NCBI GenBank assembly: GCA_001692895.1
Contig: KV748189.1
Span: 2,240,432 to 2,304,431, forward strand
DNA length: 64,000 nt
Direction of reading: 5' to 3'
DNA from: Cenococcum geophilum 1.58
Lineage: Eukaryota > Ascomycota > Dothideomycetes > Gloniales > Gloniaceae
Below, piece by piece: positions 11,700 through 24,644 of this stretch. Position numbers and translations under genes: made by a program. How positions within the stretch are numbered: position 1 is the first letter of the stretch; every line of letters starts with the position of its first letter. The notes under the pieces are model-generated. The model was not told where the DNA came from and made no database searches. It saw only the letters and a list, made by a program, of their open reading frames with translations.

Positions 11700-13060
11700 A
11701 TATTAAACTCTACTATATAACTACCTATCCTCTTTTTTACCTATATACTCCTACTAGAGCTATAAGGGGGAACCACTATAGCATTTAGATTTGTTAACAA
11801 CTCTAATATACTAACGTATAGTAAGACTATAGAGGAAAACTATAGAACTATAGAAAGGGCGTATAAGGTATACACGGCGTAGGCACGCCGGTATAAGGTA
11901 ATGTTTACCCCTAAAAAGTACTACCTTATCTATTTTATAAGGAGCTATAAGAAGTTTAATATAAAGGCTATAGCTAATATATATAGCTTTACGGAAGGCC
12001 CAGTTAGTAACCTATATATATTAGGGGTATAGGTTAACTTAAAGCTTAAATAGGGACCATATGTTAACATCGTTAAGATAAAGGCAATTACCTAAATAGC
12101 CATACTAACCCGGCTTACGGCCTCTATATAGGGCGCCTCCTTTTAAAAGGCGTAAATAATATACTTTACTATAGTCCGGCTAGCAATTTTATACGGATAT
12201 AGTACCTAGTACTCGCTACTAGAGTGGATAAAGCCTAAGAAGATAAGCAAAACTAAGCTACGCTAGCTAGGCGTAGTATAGAACCTATACCTCCGCACTA
12301 TTACGGAGGCGTATAAATTAACGCTAATAGTAGTATTAGAGCACAAGACGGGGTTTCCACCGCTTTAAATACACCTTAAAGAGCTAGCTATAGCCTATAT
12401 AGAAAGGATATAGGAAGGACCGGTAAGAGAGCATATTAAAAGGGAGTGTAATATTATACGGGCTATAATAGCCTATTAACTCCGGCCTAGAATAAAGCTA
12501 CTAATGCGGCTTACTAGACGGGATAAGCTTAAGAGGATAGCGGTTACTATCTTAGGGATAGATATATAGCTAATAGACTTATCTAAAGCGCAGTATAAGA
12601 GAAGTAAAAGGGCTAGGGTATAAGAGGCGTTTAAGGAGTGGTGGAAAAGGGAATAGGAAAAGTACTAGAGTACGCTTACCTACTATATAACGGCCTAGGC
12701 CGAGCTATAGAATAAGGAAGTCTTTAAATGCTATATAAGGCTTAAAAAGGTAAAGAGTACAATTAATATACTGCTTAGAACTGAGTATATAGGGCTTAAT
12801 AGATACCTCTACTATTAAAAAGTACTAAGGTACCTAACTCCGGCCTGCCTATACGGCTATAGCTAATAATTAATAATATATATAGTGGTATTCTGCCCTA
12901 GGCACGCTGCTAGCTAGGCGGAAATATATTATTATACTGGAATATCCTTATATAAAGAGCTCTTAACTAAGCTAAAGGCTACTAAGGTAGTTATAGACTA
13001 GTTTATAAAGATAAACCTCTTACTATACCTTTTATTTACTAGAGAGCTAGCTAGGGTAAA
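11700..13060 (+). pseudogene. LINE (Tad/I-like non-LTR) reverse transcriptase, C-terminal part
   Basis: Read through stops, 11730-11900 gives the end of the RT palm (FLFYN-like region, then GGTTIAFRFVNNSNIL, a RIPed FVDD box, then YSKTIEENYRTIERAYKV). 11900-12700 is the thumb and C-terminal region (FTPKKYYLIYF, LTRLTASI, AILYGYSTQYSLLEW). About 12770-12900 matches the LINE C-terminal zinc-knuckle region (LLRTEYIGLNRYLYY and FCPRHAARQAEIYYY). Endonuclease and the RT fingers are not recognisable upstream, so the copy is probably 5'-truncated. It is followed by the GAATTTAG minisatellite, possibly its 3' tail. Confidence 0.75.
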
Positions 13061-13089
13061 AAAAGGAGACTAGGAAGTACTTTAAAAGG

Positions 13090-13234
13090 CAAAGGATAAA
13101 TACTGTAGGGATAGCAGAATATAGTAGAATTTTATAGATAGTAACCTAGTAAAAGTTAGCAGAACCCTAGCAATCTAGTAGAATTTGGCAGAACTTATTA
13201 ACCTAGTAAAATTTAGTAGAATTTGGCAACCTAA
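13090..13234 (+). repeat. Minisatellite, left part (split by gypsy element E)
   Basis: Imperfect tandem units of about 27-29 bp, core CCTAGTAGAATTTAGTAGAA. The array stops exactly at the element E insertion and resumes at 21332. Confidence 0.75.
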
Positions 13235-13660
13235 TGTAACGGAACCTTGTAGCGGGAACTACGATGGGCTCGTTAATGGGCTAGGTGTATAGGAAATGCA
13301 AGTATAAAAGTTAATAACGTAATAATAACTGGTAGAGTGGTTGCCTAATAGATTAACTCTAATTGTATTCTAAGAATCACTATAAGGAAGGAACTATCTA
13401 GGTAGGAACTAAGGGTCCTTAAATACATAACTATACTCCTATAAAATCCTTCTTGTACGTAATATACGTATACTCTATTTACTCTATTACAGATTATATA
13501 GATCCTATAGATTATATAGATTATCCTATATAACCTTAGTTACTATTTCTCGTTATATAGCTCTACCGGCTTTATCCTAGACTATGCCTAAATTAACTAA
13601 CTAGCTTCTTCTAACTCCTCTCCTAGTAGTTATAACATTGTACTTAAAGCGTCCGTAACA
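13235..13660 (-). repeat. 3' LTR of element E
   Basis: On the plus strand starts TGTAACGGAACC and ends GTCCGTAACA. It matches 20906-21331 with differences mainly of the RIP type. Confidence 0.95.
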
Positions 13661-14439
13661 CTATCTCCCTCCTCTTTATCTTCGTCCTTAAAGATTTAAA
13701 ATATCTCTAGGTTGTTTACTAGAGGTATAATATCCGTCTAATTAATTTGGTTAATATTATTGCTTATTATACCTAAAGCAATTTCTTCTTCCTTAACCGC
13801 TTATCGTGTTCGCACTATCGCTGCAATATTATCTCTTAGTAAGATTATACCGTCTCCATATTCTCGTTATTTAAAAAAGGGATTAGTCTATATTATATTA
13901 GCGAACCTATCTTCGCGACAACCATCCTCTTGCTTAGAGTGCACTAGGGCGAATATTTATTTGTTCTATAACGTTTGCTCCGTCTCTAATACTAAATATA
14001 TATAACCTATTACTCTTAATAGTCGTCTAGTTCCCTAATTAATTTATCTTAGGGTTTTATATTTAATTTACTACTGCACAGCTAGATAATAAACTGTCTA
14101 TTACTCTAGCGGAATTGCGCTATTTTTATAACGCGGAATAAGATGCTACTAAAGCTTAGCAAAAAGCCCTTAATTTCCATCTTACTGTATCTGCTTAGTT
14201 AATCCGTCTTAAGAAGGTCCGTAAGAAGGTTCGTTTTAAGGAGTAGAAACTTATAAAATAAGGTTTATAGGAACTTAGCAATAAAAGAACGGATTCTCTT
14301 TTAATAGAAAAGGAAATAGATCTAAGTAGTTCGGTAACTACTCTTCCTAGGTCCCCCTTAGGTAACTTATTCTTTAGCGATCCTTTTTTTTTAATACTAC
14401 CTAACCTAATCTCTTCCGATACTCCTATACCCCTCCTAT

Positions 14440-17400
14440 AGCATTCTTTAAATTTTCTAGTAGCTCCTAGGTAGTCTTAGTATAGCCTATCCACTTAACC
14501 TTATACCATATTTTATCGTTAACGTCCTTATAACTAACGATCTTTAAAACTTGCTATTTATCTTCTTCTTATCCTCTATATATATCTGCTTTATAAACTA
14601 GTAGCTTAATATTCCTATATACTAGCTCTAGCATTACAATATACTATATAGGGTAGATCTTTATTCTGGCTAGTAGGTTTAACTTAAACGTAACCGGTGA
14701 AATCCTTTATATAATTTTAAAAGGTCCTAGTCTAACGTAATCTAACTTCTTACTTAGTCGTTAACTTTTAAAATTTTTGTATAGTAGCCACACTTTATCT
14801 CCCTCCTTAAGATCTAGTCCCTTAGATCTCTTAGCATTATAGTACTTTTTTATTCTCTCTTATACTTTCTTTACTAATTCTATAAGGTCTATATAAAGAT
14901 TTATTAATATCTTTATCCTTTCTTTAGCTATACTACTTATTTTCTTCGCTTACTATAGTAATAACGATGTTCTTGGCTTATATCTATAATTTACCTTAAA
15001 TAGTAATATGCCTATTCCTTCTTAAGGTGTTATATTATATGCAAACTATATAACTAGTAATAGCGATACTTAATTGTTCTATATATAATTAATATAATAC
15101 CTTAGATACTATTCTAGCGTCTAATTTAATCTTTCCGTTTAACCGTCTATCTGCAAATAATATATAGTAGAAGTTACTGCTCTAACTCCTTACTCCGCTA
15201 AGAATACCTCCTAGAATGCTGCTATAAATCTTAGATCTCTATCCAATATAATCTTATTTAGTGCTCTATATCTTACAAATACTTCTTTAACGTAAATTCT
15301 AGCGACATCCTCTGCTAAGATTTCTTCTGTGCATGCTATAAAGTATCCCTACTTTATAAGCTTATCCACTATCACTAAGATTACGTTATAATCTTATCCG
15401 GTAATAGAATCTCTTAACTTTAGCAACTTAATAATAAAGTCCTATAATATAACCTCCTATAGTCTCTCTAGTATTTTAATAGGTTGTAGCCCTCTATATA
15501 GCTTATACCTCGTTAGTTTATTTCTTTAGTAATCTAGATATTCTTTAGTTACTCTTCTTATAATATTCTAGATTCTATTAATAATATACTCCTCTTAGAG
15601 TCTTAACACTAAGCCTATAGCTCTATTATGTCCTTAAGTCAATCCCTTATAGAATTCCTCTATAAATTACTCTGCTATGCTTCTTAGGATATACTTTACT
15701 TCTTAATTCTTATATATATCCATTTATAGATCTTCTAGCTATGCTTCTAGAATTCTTTATACCTAAAAGCTTTTTAGTAACTTATAAACTCTTTCTAACT
15801 CGTTATTTTCCTAAGTTGCTATAATTTTTGGATAATTATACCTAATTAATCCGTCTATATCTTTTTGTAGTAAAGCCCCTAATAGCTTTTCATTATTTTA
15901 TAGTTTAGCCTTTTAACTTAGAGCGTCTACCCTTATATTATCTGTACCCTTAGTATACTAAATCTTAAAATAGTATTCTATAAGCATCTCTACCCATTTA
16001 ACCTATCTTTGGTTAAGTTCCTTTATCATTAAGAATTCTATTAGGTTCTTATAATCTATCTTAACCATAAATAGTTTCTCTATACCTTATAAGAATACTC
16101 TCTATTCCTTTAATGCTATAACTATACCTAATAACTCCTTATTATAGATATCGTAGTTTAACTCTGGTGGTATTATCTTCCGACTATAATATACTACTAG
16201 GTGCTATCTATCTTAATATTTCTGCATAAAGTATACCCCTAGTATATAGTTTAATACATCCGTCTCTATAACTATTTCTAGTCCTAGTTAATAGATCTTA
16301 AGAACTGGCTCTTAGGTAAATAACTTTTTAACTTTTTTAAAAAGTTCTCTCTATTCCTCTCCCTATGCCTATAGTTCTTCTTTCTTTATTAACCGCGTAA
16401 ATAGCTTAATATCCTTTAACCACTGCGCTATAAACCTTCTATAGTAATTACAAAACCCTAAAAATAATCTTAATTATGTGACGTTCTTTAGTTCTTGCCA
16501 ATTCACTATAGCCTTAATCTTTTTTGGATCTATACTAAGTTGGCCTAGTTTAATAATAAATTTAATAAAATCGGTCTTTTTAGTAAAGAACTCGCATTTT
16601 TTAATTACTACTAGTATCTATTCTTTTTATAGTCTCTTTAAGACCTATTTAACGTATTCTCCGTGTTCTTCCTTAATCATTAAGTAGATAATAATATCGT
16701 TAAGGTATACTATAATAAATTCATCTAAGTGTTCTCCTAATATATTATTAATATACTTTTAGAACATTACTAGTGCGTTTATAAGCCTAAATTGCATAAC
16801 TAATAGTTTATATAGTCCTTCCTTTAACCTAAAGGCTGCCTTCTATTTATCGCCTTCCTTAATTCTAACCTAATGGTATACCTATCTCAGATCTACCTTT
16901 ATAAAGATTTACGCGTTACCTATCCTATCTTAGATTTTACTAATTAAGGGTAAAGGATACCTATCCTTTTTAGTAATACTATTTAACTGTCTATAGTCTA
17001 TATATAGCCTTAGTTTACCATTCTTCTTTGGTACAAATAGTACTAGATATCCTGCTAATAACTGCGATGGTCTAATATATCCCTTTTATAGATTTTCTTA
17101 GATAAACTCTTTAAGTGCTCTACCTTCTTCTTTAGTAAGCTTATAGATTGGAAAGAACTTTAAACTTATTCCTAGTTCTAATTCTATCTTATAGTCCCAT
17201 ACTACATACTCTAATAGCTTTTCACTTTCTAGTAACTATAGTTTCTTGCCGTACTTATAGTATTTCTTTAGTATATAACTTAAGCCTCGCTTAGTCTCTT
17301 TATATATCGCTCCAACTTAGTACTATACTAACTTAGCTTATTATTACATTTTACGGCGTTAAGTATCTCTAATATCAACCTATCCTGTAATTTAATTAAT

Positions 17401-18000
17401 CTTTAGATTATATTCCTATAACTAAGGCATGCCTAATACTGCCTTATCCTGTCCCAATAGTAGGATATTAAAAGACATCTTAATTCATCTCCCTTTAATA
17501 GTTATCTAAATAGGTCCTATTTTAAGATTGATAATGCCTCCTCCGTAGGCTATTAGATCTTCTAAAATTGTCACTAATAGGTAAGGTTCTTCTTTTTGCC
17601 TATAAGGTAATCCCATTCTCTTAACTACTACTAGTAAGATATAGTTTCGCGTTACTCTACTATCTATTAGCGCTTTAAACTGCTAATCTTACTATTTAAC
17701 TTATAAATTTAGGTGTTATTCTTAAATTCCTTTAAGGGTCTAAGGCTCTATTACTAGCTCTCTCTAGTCCTATAGGCCTCTACTTTTCCTAACTATTGGC
17801 TGCTTAATTCTAGTATACTTGGCTTACTCTTTAGCCAATGCCTAGTTTGCTTTTTATCTTTAATATACTATAGATACGTGTTCTCTAGGCATTCCCACTA
17901 CTGTTATCTATCTAAGTATTCTTCTATAAGGAATCTTCCTAGTTAAAGTACTAAGCTTCCTTCCTCTTAAACCTCTACTAGATACCAACTATATATATAT
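14440..18000 (-). pseudogene. Pol of element E (protease, RT, RNase H, integrase, chromodomain)
   Basis: On the minus strand, RT lies at about 17150-16400: a reverse-complement match to H through AAFRL, the block interrupted in H. RNase H is at about 16300-15700, integrase at about 15600-14850, and the chromodomain (YKVKWIGY-type) at about 14540-14440. Stops are abundant at RIP sites. The order is integrase last, as in Ty3/gypsy. Confidence 0.8.
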
Positions 18001-20861
18001 TTAGCATTCCTATACTATCGCTCGTTTATTATCTAGTATATCCTTATAGGGTATTTCCAATTCTTTTCTTTTAGATTCTTATGCATCTTATATATATTAT
18101 TTATATACGCAATCCATGATAACCTATAGTGTGCTAGGTGCTTTAGGTCAACTCTCGACTTATCTTTATCTTTAAGTTTAAACCTTTATTATGTTGATCT
18201 AAACGTTATAACCTTATTTATAGGTACTAAAATACGTCTCTTACTTCTCTAGTCCTCTAATTGTTCCTTTAGATCCTTTAACATTATAATTAAGGCTCCT
18301 TTAATATGCGTTATAGCCTTTTCTATAATTAGGTGGTCCTAGATAACTTATTTATCCAACCACATATAAAAGTCTTCCCACTTATTATTATGCCTCTGCC
18401 TATACCACTTTTAGTATAGCTGCTAGAGTATATACGGCTTGTCCATAAGGAAGTATCTTTTTATTACTATGTCGTAACAGCCTTTTATATATCGTTCTTT
18501 AAATCTAGTTAAGATTTCTAGATTCTTTTTATCTTCCAGTTCAGTAAGCCACTTAGCTCTTAGTATACCTGCCCTAGACCTATTAGTAATTCTTTATACT
18601 AGCGCTCTGTCCTTTATACGTCCTAATATACTAAATCTCTTATCTAGTTTCTATTCTTGCCATGCGATAATTCTTTACCTAAACTCTTCTATGGTTTCTT
18701 TTAGTTTGCGTCTCGCGCTTAGATCCTTAAAGTCTTCATACTTCTTAATCTTGGTATTAACTTTTTAATCTTTAGTCCGAATATTATGTTCTACTAGTAA
18801 GTCCTCTAAGTCTATATATTCGTCTCCTAGTCTAATTGCTGTTTATACCGCAGATTCTCTAATCTATAAAGAAGCCTCTTGCCTCCTATTTGCGGGTGTC
18901 TTAATTTATACTCCAAATTCTTAACCCCTTTAGATTCTCAATCCTGAGCTTGCTTTTATCTTAAGCTTTACTCTAGCCTTAGTCTAACTAGGCTTACTTA
19001 GTGTTCTTATCTCGTCTTAAGAGTCTTAAATCTTACTCATCTTATCTTAAGAGTCTTATACTTTAAGGAAACTTCGTCCTAAGCTTATTCGTATATTACT
19101 AAACTAAGCGGTTGCTCTACTCTATTAGTTATCGTCCGTTATAGGTCCTTAAGCTTGCCTCATCTCGTCTTAAGAATCTTAGTTGTCTTTTATCTTATCT
19201 TAAGAATCTTAAGCCTTAAGGAAACTTCGTCCTAAGCTTATTCGTATGTTACTAAACTAAGCGGTTGCTCTACTCTATTGGTTATCGTCCATTATAGGTC
19301 CTTAAGCTTGCCTTATCTCGTCTTAAGAATCTTAAGCCTTTGGCTTCTTGCCTTTATTAAGTGCCGAAGTAGTTCACTATCCTACTTCTCTTANNTCTNN
19401 NAAAGCNATAGATATCGTGTCTAGTAGGGTCTTAATCCCTACTAATATTCCCTATTCTATAGTGGAATTATCCTCTGCTTCTAGTATGACATCTCTTAGG
19501 TCTGTATACCCCTAGTAGGCTGCCTTTATTACCTTGTCGTTATAGAATGCTTCGCCTATATTAAAATCATTATCCTTAATATCCGATCTGCGAGCTGGTT
19601 TATTAGTTCCTCTGTATTCTATAGGTAATAGCTCCTATAGCTAATAGCTTACGCCGTACTTAGCGTCCTTATGAATTCGGCATGCGTTATTATAATAAAA
19701 CGCAAAACTTCTAATTGAACATTCTTTTGTTCCTCGCAGCATATTATCGTCCCTCTATATATATATATCGTCTACTAGTCTCGTGTCTTTTACTACATAG
19801 TAACTCTACCCACTTCTACAGTCTTTAATGTAATAACCCTGTTTTCCGCAATTTATATAAGCTCCTTCTTTAAACCATTTTTCTTACTATGGAGTCCGCC
19901 TAAACGTCTTTTGCTACTAAGATCCCTAATTCGGCCTCTGCTCCTTAGACCTTTAATTACTTAATCCTTATCCTCTAAGTTTTTATAGTTTACTCCATCT
20001 TTTATAGGCTTCTTTAGTACCGCTTAGGTCTATTAGCTCTACGCCATACCATAGTTTCTAACTTAGCTTTTGTTATTACGTACTCTGCGCCTTATACAAC
20101 TATAGAACTCTATCCTAGCCTCTCTTAGCCTATTCCCTTTAGTAGATCTAATTATTAATCCTAATCACTTAATTTATTAGTTCCCTTAGGGTGTCCGTAT
20201 CTTCCATCAGGATAATTACGTCCTAGACTTTAGCCTTAAGTCCCTATTTATACTGTGCCATAAGCGCCTTATTATTCCACTCTACTTACGTCGCTAACGT
20301 CTGGAACTGCGTTATATACTTAATTACTAAGGTTCGTTGCATAATGTCTTAGAGTTTTCTTTCTGCCGTAGTTACTGCCTCTAGGTCTCTAAATATTTAC
20401 GTAAGTCGTTCTACAAATCCATTCTAGCTTAAGAATATAAACCGTACCTCTTAGTTAGTGGTTGTTATGCCATTCGCTTATATCTCTATAAAGTAAGGCT
20501 CAAACTATTTAAGTGCCCTTCCTGTTAAGAATAGTCCTATATAGGCTATTTAATCTATAGGTGTTGCCAGCTTTGCTCCTTCCTATGCTACCTTAAAGTG
20601 CATTTATATAAGGAATCCTTTAAGCTTTAATCTCTTTCCTAAGTACCTTTTAATCGATGGTAACTTAACCTTTACTACGCCTATCCCGTTAATCCTATTT
20701 TCCAACGTTATATTATTTTCTATTAACTAGTTAACTATCTCTTATAGTTATCTAACCGTTATAGATTGCTATAAGTTAGTGTCTACTATACTAGTGTTGT
20801 TACCTGACCTTAAAGTAGTTGCCGCCGTTAATAGCGTCGTAGTGGCTGCTTTTAGTGGCAT
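18000..20861 (-). pseudogene. Gag region of element E
   Basis: The ATG complement is at 20859-20861, and the start MPLKAATTTLLTAATTL parallels the Gag of element H (MPPKAAATTPLTVATILG at 28182). The central part matches H through the capsid-like region, with stops. The C-terminal part holds a tandem 153-bp duplication (about 19040-19345) not present in H. The boundary to Pol near 18000 is approximate. Confidence 0.75.
19040..19345 (-). repeat. 153-bp tandem duplication inside gag-pol of element E
   Basis: AAGGAAACTTCGTCC occurs at 19065 and again at 19218, and the sequence around both copies is nearly identical. The 153-bp period is 51 codons, so the frame would be kept. Element H (29700-29890) has one copy. 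Confidence 0.8.
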
Positions 20862-20905
20862 ATTGTTTGACTTCTTATATTAATACTATAACTAGGTAGT
20901 AATTA

Positions 20906-21331
20906 TATAACGGAACCTTGTAGCGGGAACTACGATAGGCTTGTTAATAGGCTAGGTATATAAGAAATATAAGTATAAAAGTTAACAACGTAATAATAAC
21001 TGGTGGAGTGGTTGCCTAATAGATTAACTCTAATTATATTCTGAGAATTACTACAAGAAAGGAACTATCTAGGTAGGGACTAAGGGTCCTTAAATATACA
21101 ACCGTACTCCTATAAAATCCTTCTTATACGTAATATACGTGTGCTCTGTTTACTCTATTACGGATTATATAGATCCTACAGATCATATAGATTACCCCAC
21201 ATGACCTCGGTTACTATTCCTCGTCATATAGCTCTACCGGCTCCATCCTAGACCGTGCCTAAATTAACTAACTAGCTTCTTCCGACTCCTCTCCTAGTAG
21301 TCATAACATCGTACTTAAAGCGTCCGTAATA
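20906..21331 (-). repeat. 5' LTR of element E
   Basis: 426 bp, same length as its partner. On the plus strand it begins TATAACGG (RIPed TGTAACGG) and ends GTCCGTAATA. Confidence 0.95.
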
Positions 21332-21600
21332 CCTAATAGAAGTTAGTAGAATTTTAGTAACCTAATAGAATTTAGCAGAGTTTCGGTAATCTAATAGAAT
21401 TTAGTAGAGTTTTGGCAACCTAATAGAATTTAGTAAAATCTTAGTAACTTAGTAGAATCTAATAACCTAATAGAAGTTAGTAGAACTTTAGCAACCTAGT
21501 AGAATTTAACAGAATTTAGTAACCTGGTAGAATTTAGTAGAGGTTAATATCCTAACAGAACTTAATAAAACTTAGCAAGGTCTAAAGCTGCGTACGTTAA
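21332..21600 (+). repeat. Minisatellite, right part
   Basis: Continuation of the array at 13090-13234, about nine imperfect units with the core CCTAATAGAATTTAGTAGA. It ends in non-repeated DNA near 21600. Confidence 0.75.
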
Positions 21601-22502
21601 CGTAGATATAAATAACGGAACCTTTTACACTACTACTAGCCTTATAGGCCACCGGCTTACGCCCTACTTAAATAACCAGAGCAGCCAGGAACGGAACCTA
21701 GGCCCTAGCTATATACCCTACCAAACAGACCTAGGAGTACGCATTAAGATAGCTTTTCTATAGCGCCTTAAAGAGACGTTTACTCGTGCTTAACAGTTAC
21801 TAATTAGAAGAGAGGCTATATAGGCCGTATAATAAGCCATATAGGCCGTATTACAAGAGAAGGAGAGGTTTTATCCAGCCCTAGCGGTACGGTTCCCCTC
21901 TTATACATATATATATATATACCCATATAGACCCGCTACATAGACCCTAATGGGAGCCGCAATAGCGTAATTGAATATCATAACATAACATATTAGCGAC
22001 TTAGCTAATTAAGGTATAAGTACGGTAAAGCGGATATATATAAGCCTAAGAGGATAAGTAGCATTGCTCGAAGTTATATATAACCTCCGCGTTATATAAC
22101 CGCAATCTGCGGCAATCTGCCTATACCTATAACACTACCTAGTACTATTATAACCTATGCCGTAATATTAAGGAAGGAAGCAAAAAGAAGTGCGTATATA
22201 GATTTTTAAATTGTATAGTTATAGGATACTAGTTCTTCGCATTTTCTAAAGTGCCCCTAGTATAGCTAGAAGTGTTAGATATATTTTAAGGGCGGCTAAG
22301 GCGCTAGTGGTAAGCGAGCTAATAATAATTTTCTATCCCGGGGATAGAAAATCCTAATTAGCTAGTAGAAGTCACGGGAGAACACGCGATAGACTTTATC
22401 CTTTACAACGCGTAGATCTTAGAGAATTAATCATCTACTAACAACGCCGTATAGTATATATCATTGTGATATATATTCTGCACGTTGTTAAAGTATACTA
22501 AT
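21601..22502. other. Unassigned segment with a strong palindrome
   Basis: No coding family recognised. A TA microsatellite lies at about 21907-21922. 22290-22375 matches 32311-32398 in the 3' untranslated part of the Copia element, including the palindrome at 22317-22363, so part of this stretch may derive from a related Copia element. Confidence 0.45.
22317..22363. repeat. 47-bp palindrome around CCCGGGG
   Basis: The arms AGCTAATAATAATTTTCTAT and ATAGAAAATCCTAATTAGCT flank CCCGGGG. A sister palindrome is at 32338-32386. Confidence 0.7.
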
Positions 22503-24644
22503 ATAACTAATAAGATATAAGCTATATAGAGGGCTATAACCTATTAAAATACCTAAAAGACTATAGAAGGTTATATTATGGGACTTTATTATAAAGTTAC
22601 TAAAGTTAAAGGATTCTATTACCGGATAAGACTATAACGTAATTTTAGTAATAGTAGATAAGTTAACTAAATAGGGCTACTTTATAGCATATATGGAAGA
22701 AATTTTAGTAGGAGATATTACTAAAATCTATATTAAAGAAGTTTTTATAAAATATAGAGTACTAAGTAAAATTATATTAGATAGAGATTTAAGATTTATT
22801 ATAGTATTTTAAAAGGTATTTTTAGCGGAATAAGGGGTTTATATAATAATATTAATAGCGTACTATCTATAGATGGATAGCTAAATAGAGAGACTAAATT
22901 AGATGTTAGAATAATATCTAAGATATTATATTAACTATATATAAAATAATTAGGTATCGTTACTACTAGTTATATAGTTTATATATAATATAACACTATA
23001 AGAAGGAATAGGGATATTACTATTTAAGGCGAACCAGGGATATAAGCTAAGAATATTATTATTGCCGCGTTAAGTAAAGAAAATAAATAGTATAGCTAAA
23101 GAAAGAATAAAGATACTAATAAATCTTTATATAGACCTTATTAAATTAGTAAAAATAGTATAAGAGAGAATAAAAAGTTACTATAATACTAAGAGATTTA
23201 AGTGACTAGATCTTAAGGAGGGAGATAAAGTATAGCTACTATATAAAAATTTTAAGAGTTAACGACTAAGTAAGAAATTGGACTATATTAAACTAGGACT
23301 ATTTAAAATTATAGATAAATTTTTAGAAGTTATATATAGACTAAACTTACTAAAGATTGGTTATAAAGATATTAACGATAAAATATAGTATAAAGTAAAG
23401 TGGATAGGCTATAATAAGACTATCTAGAAACTACTATAGAATTTAAAAAAAAAACTATAAAAAAGGTAATAGAGTATTAAAAAAATTAGGTTAGAAAGTA
23501 TTAATATAAAAAATTGCTAAAAAATAAGTTACTTAAGGAGGACCTAAGAGGATTAACTACTAAGGTATTTAGAGTTATTTCCCTCTTTATTAGACTAGAA
23601 CCCTTTTTAGCCTCCTCCTACTCTAACTTATAAAGACCTTACTTAGTAAGCTTCTACTTTTTTAAACAAACCTTCTTATAACCCTTTTTAAGACAAAGTA
23701 ACTAAGTATAAGTAGCTAGTTAAGGATTAAATATTTACTGCTTTTTAGCGTAAATATACTTCCTATTATCTTAGAGCTTTTATACCTTAATAAGGGCTAA
23801 GGCTGGTTTACCCTTAAGGCGAAACGCCTTAGATTAAATATAAGACCTTATAATAAGTTAGATAAGGTCCTAGACGCCTATAAAGAATAATAAGACGCGT
23901 ATACTTAGCGTTAGAGATAGATTAAATATTATAAGATAATTGTATATTTACTTACGTACACTTAGTGTATAAAAAAGGTTAGCGACTAAATAGAGCCGCG
24001 ATTATAATATATATTAACTTCTTCTCTATATAATAAGAATATAATAGTATAATTTTACTAAGTAAAAGTATAATAGTTACTGGCTAATTATAATAATTAA
24101 ACAGTAAGGATCTAATAGGAGGTATTATAAATTAGGAAAGTTATTAAATTAAAGACAGAAATTCTATACCTCTAATTAATAACTTAGAGATAGAAGAAAT
24201 CTTTAAGGACAAAAATAGAAAGGAGGGAGATAGTATTATAGACCTTATATCGGCAGTAGTACGACTACTAAAAAGAGATATAAATAGGTTAGTTAAGACA
24301 GTATAAGAGGCGCTAAAACCGATTAAGCTATAGGATAAAGGGTAGCTAAGTTATATAATATTATAAGACTAGTTTAGAATGTAGAAATATAGGAATATAG
24401 GAATATAATATACTAAGGTACTAATATACTTAGTATGTTTTATAAGAGTTGGATTATATATTTAAAGGACTATAGTCCCTACCTTAGATAGTTTTCTTCT
24501 TTATAGTAAATCTTGGAATATAATTAAAGTTAATCTATTAGGTAACTACTCCACCAGTTATAACATTATTTTATTATTTTATTCCATTTAATACCTAGCC
24601 TATTAACGAGCCTATTATAGTATTTCCTATTAGGTTCCGTTATG
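22503..24644 (+). mobile_element. Partial Ty3/gypsy element D with 3' LTR
   Basis: Similarity to element H begins near 22503 (H about 45830). It runs through the integrase core (22560-23100; VIVDKLTK block), the GPY-like region and chromodomain (about 23350-23450), then 3' noncoding DNA and LTR. The 5' half is missing. Heavily RIPed. Confidence 0.85.
24234..24644 (+). repeat. 3' LTR of element D
   Basis: Starts TATTATAGACCTTATATCGG (RIPed TGTTACGGACC) and ends near TTCCGTTATG. It matches the LTRs of H at 27730 and 47688 more closely than those of B and E, defining a second LTR subfamily. Confidence 0.8.

Larger units (their letters stand above)
10295..11700. other. Unassigned repeat-rich segment
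   Basis: No coding family recognised. Features seen: four imperfect copies of GAACTTGTTAAGGCCC at about 10373-10480; a 47-bp direct repeat (CAGGTGACT...ACCTG) at 10512-10558 and 10689-10735; a short GCGACGCGACA-type tandem at about 10561-10604; and a strong hairpin at 10959-10997. It is less RIPed than its neighbours. It could be the 5' untranslated region of the following LINE or a decayed LTR region. Confidence 0.45.
13235..21331 (-). mobile_element. Complete Ty3/gypsy element E with target duplication CCTAA
   Basis: Two 426-bp LTRs in direct orientation bound 8.1 kb. The five bases before (13230-13234) and after (21332-21336) are both CCTAA. Internal order on the minus strand is gag (start at 20861), protease and reverse transcriptase, RNase H, integrase, chromodomain, then an extended 3' noncoding region. 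It inserted in a minisatellite. The coding region is RIPed and dead. N bases lie at about 19394-19407. Confidence 0.95.
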
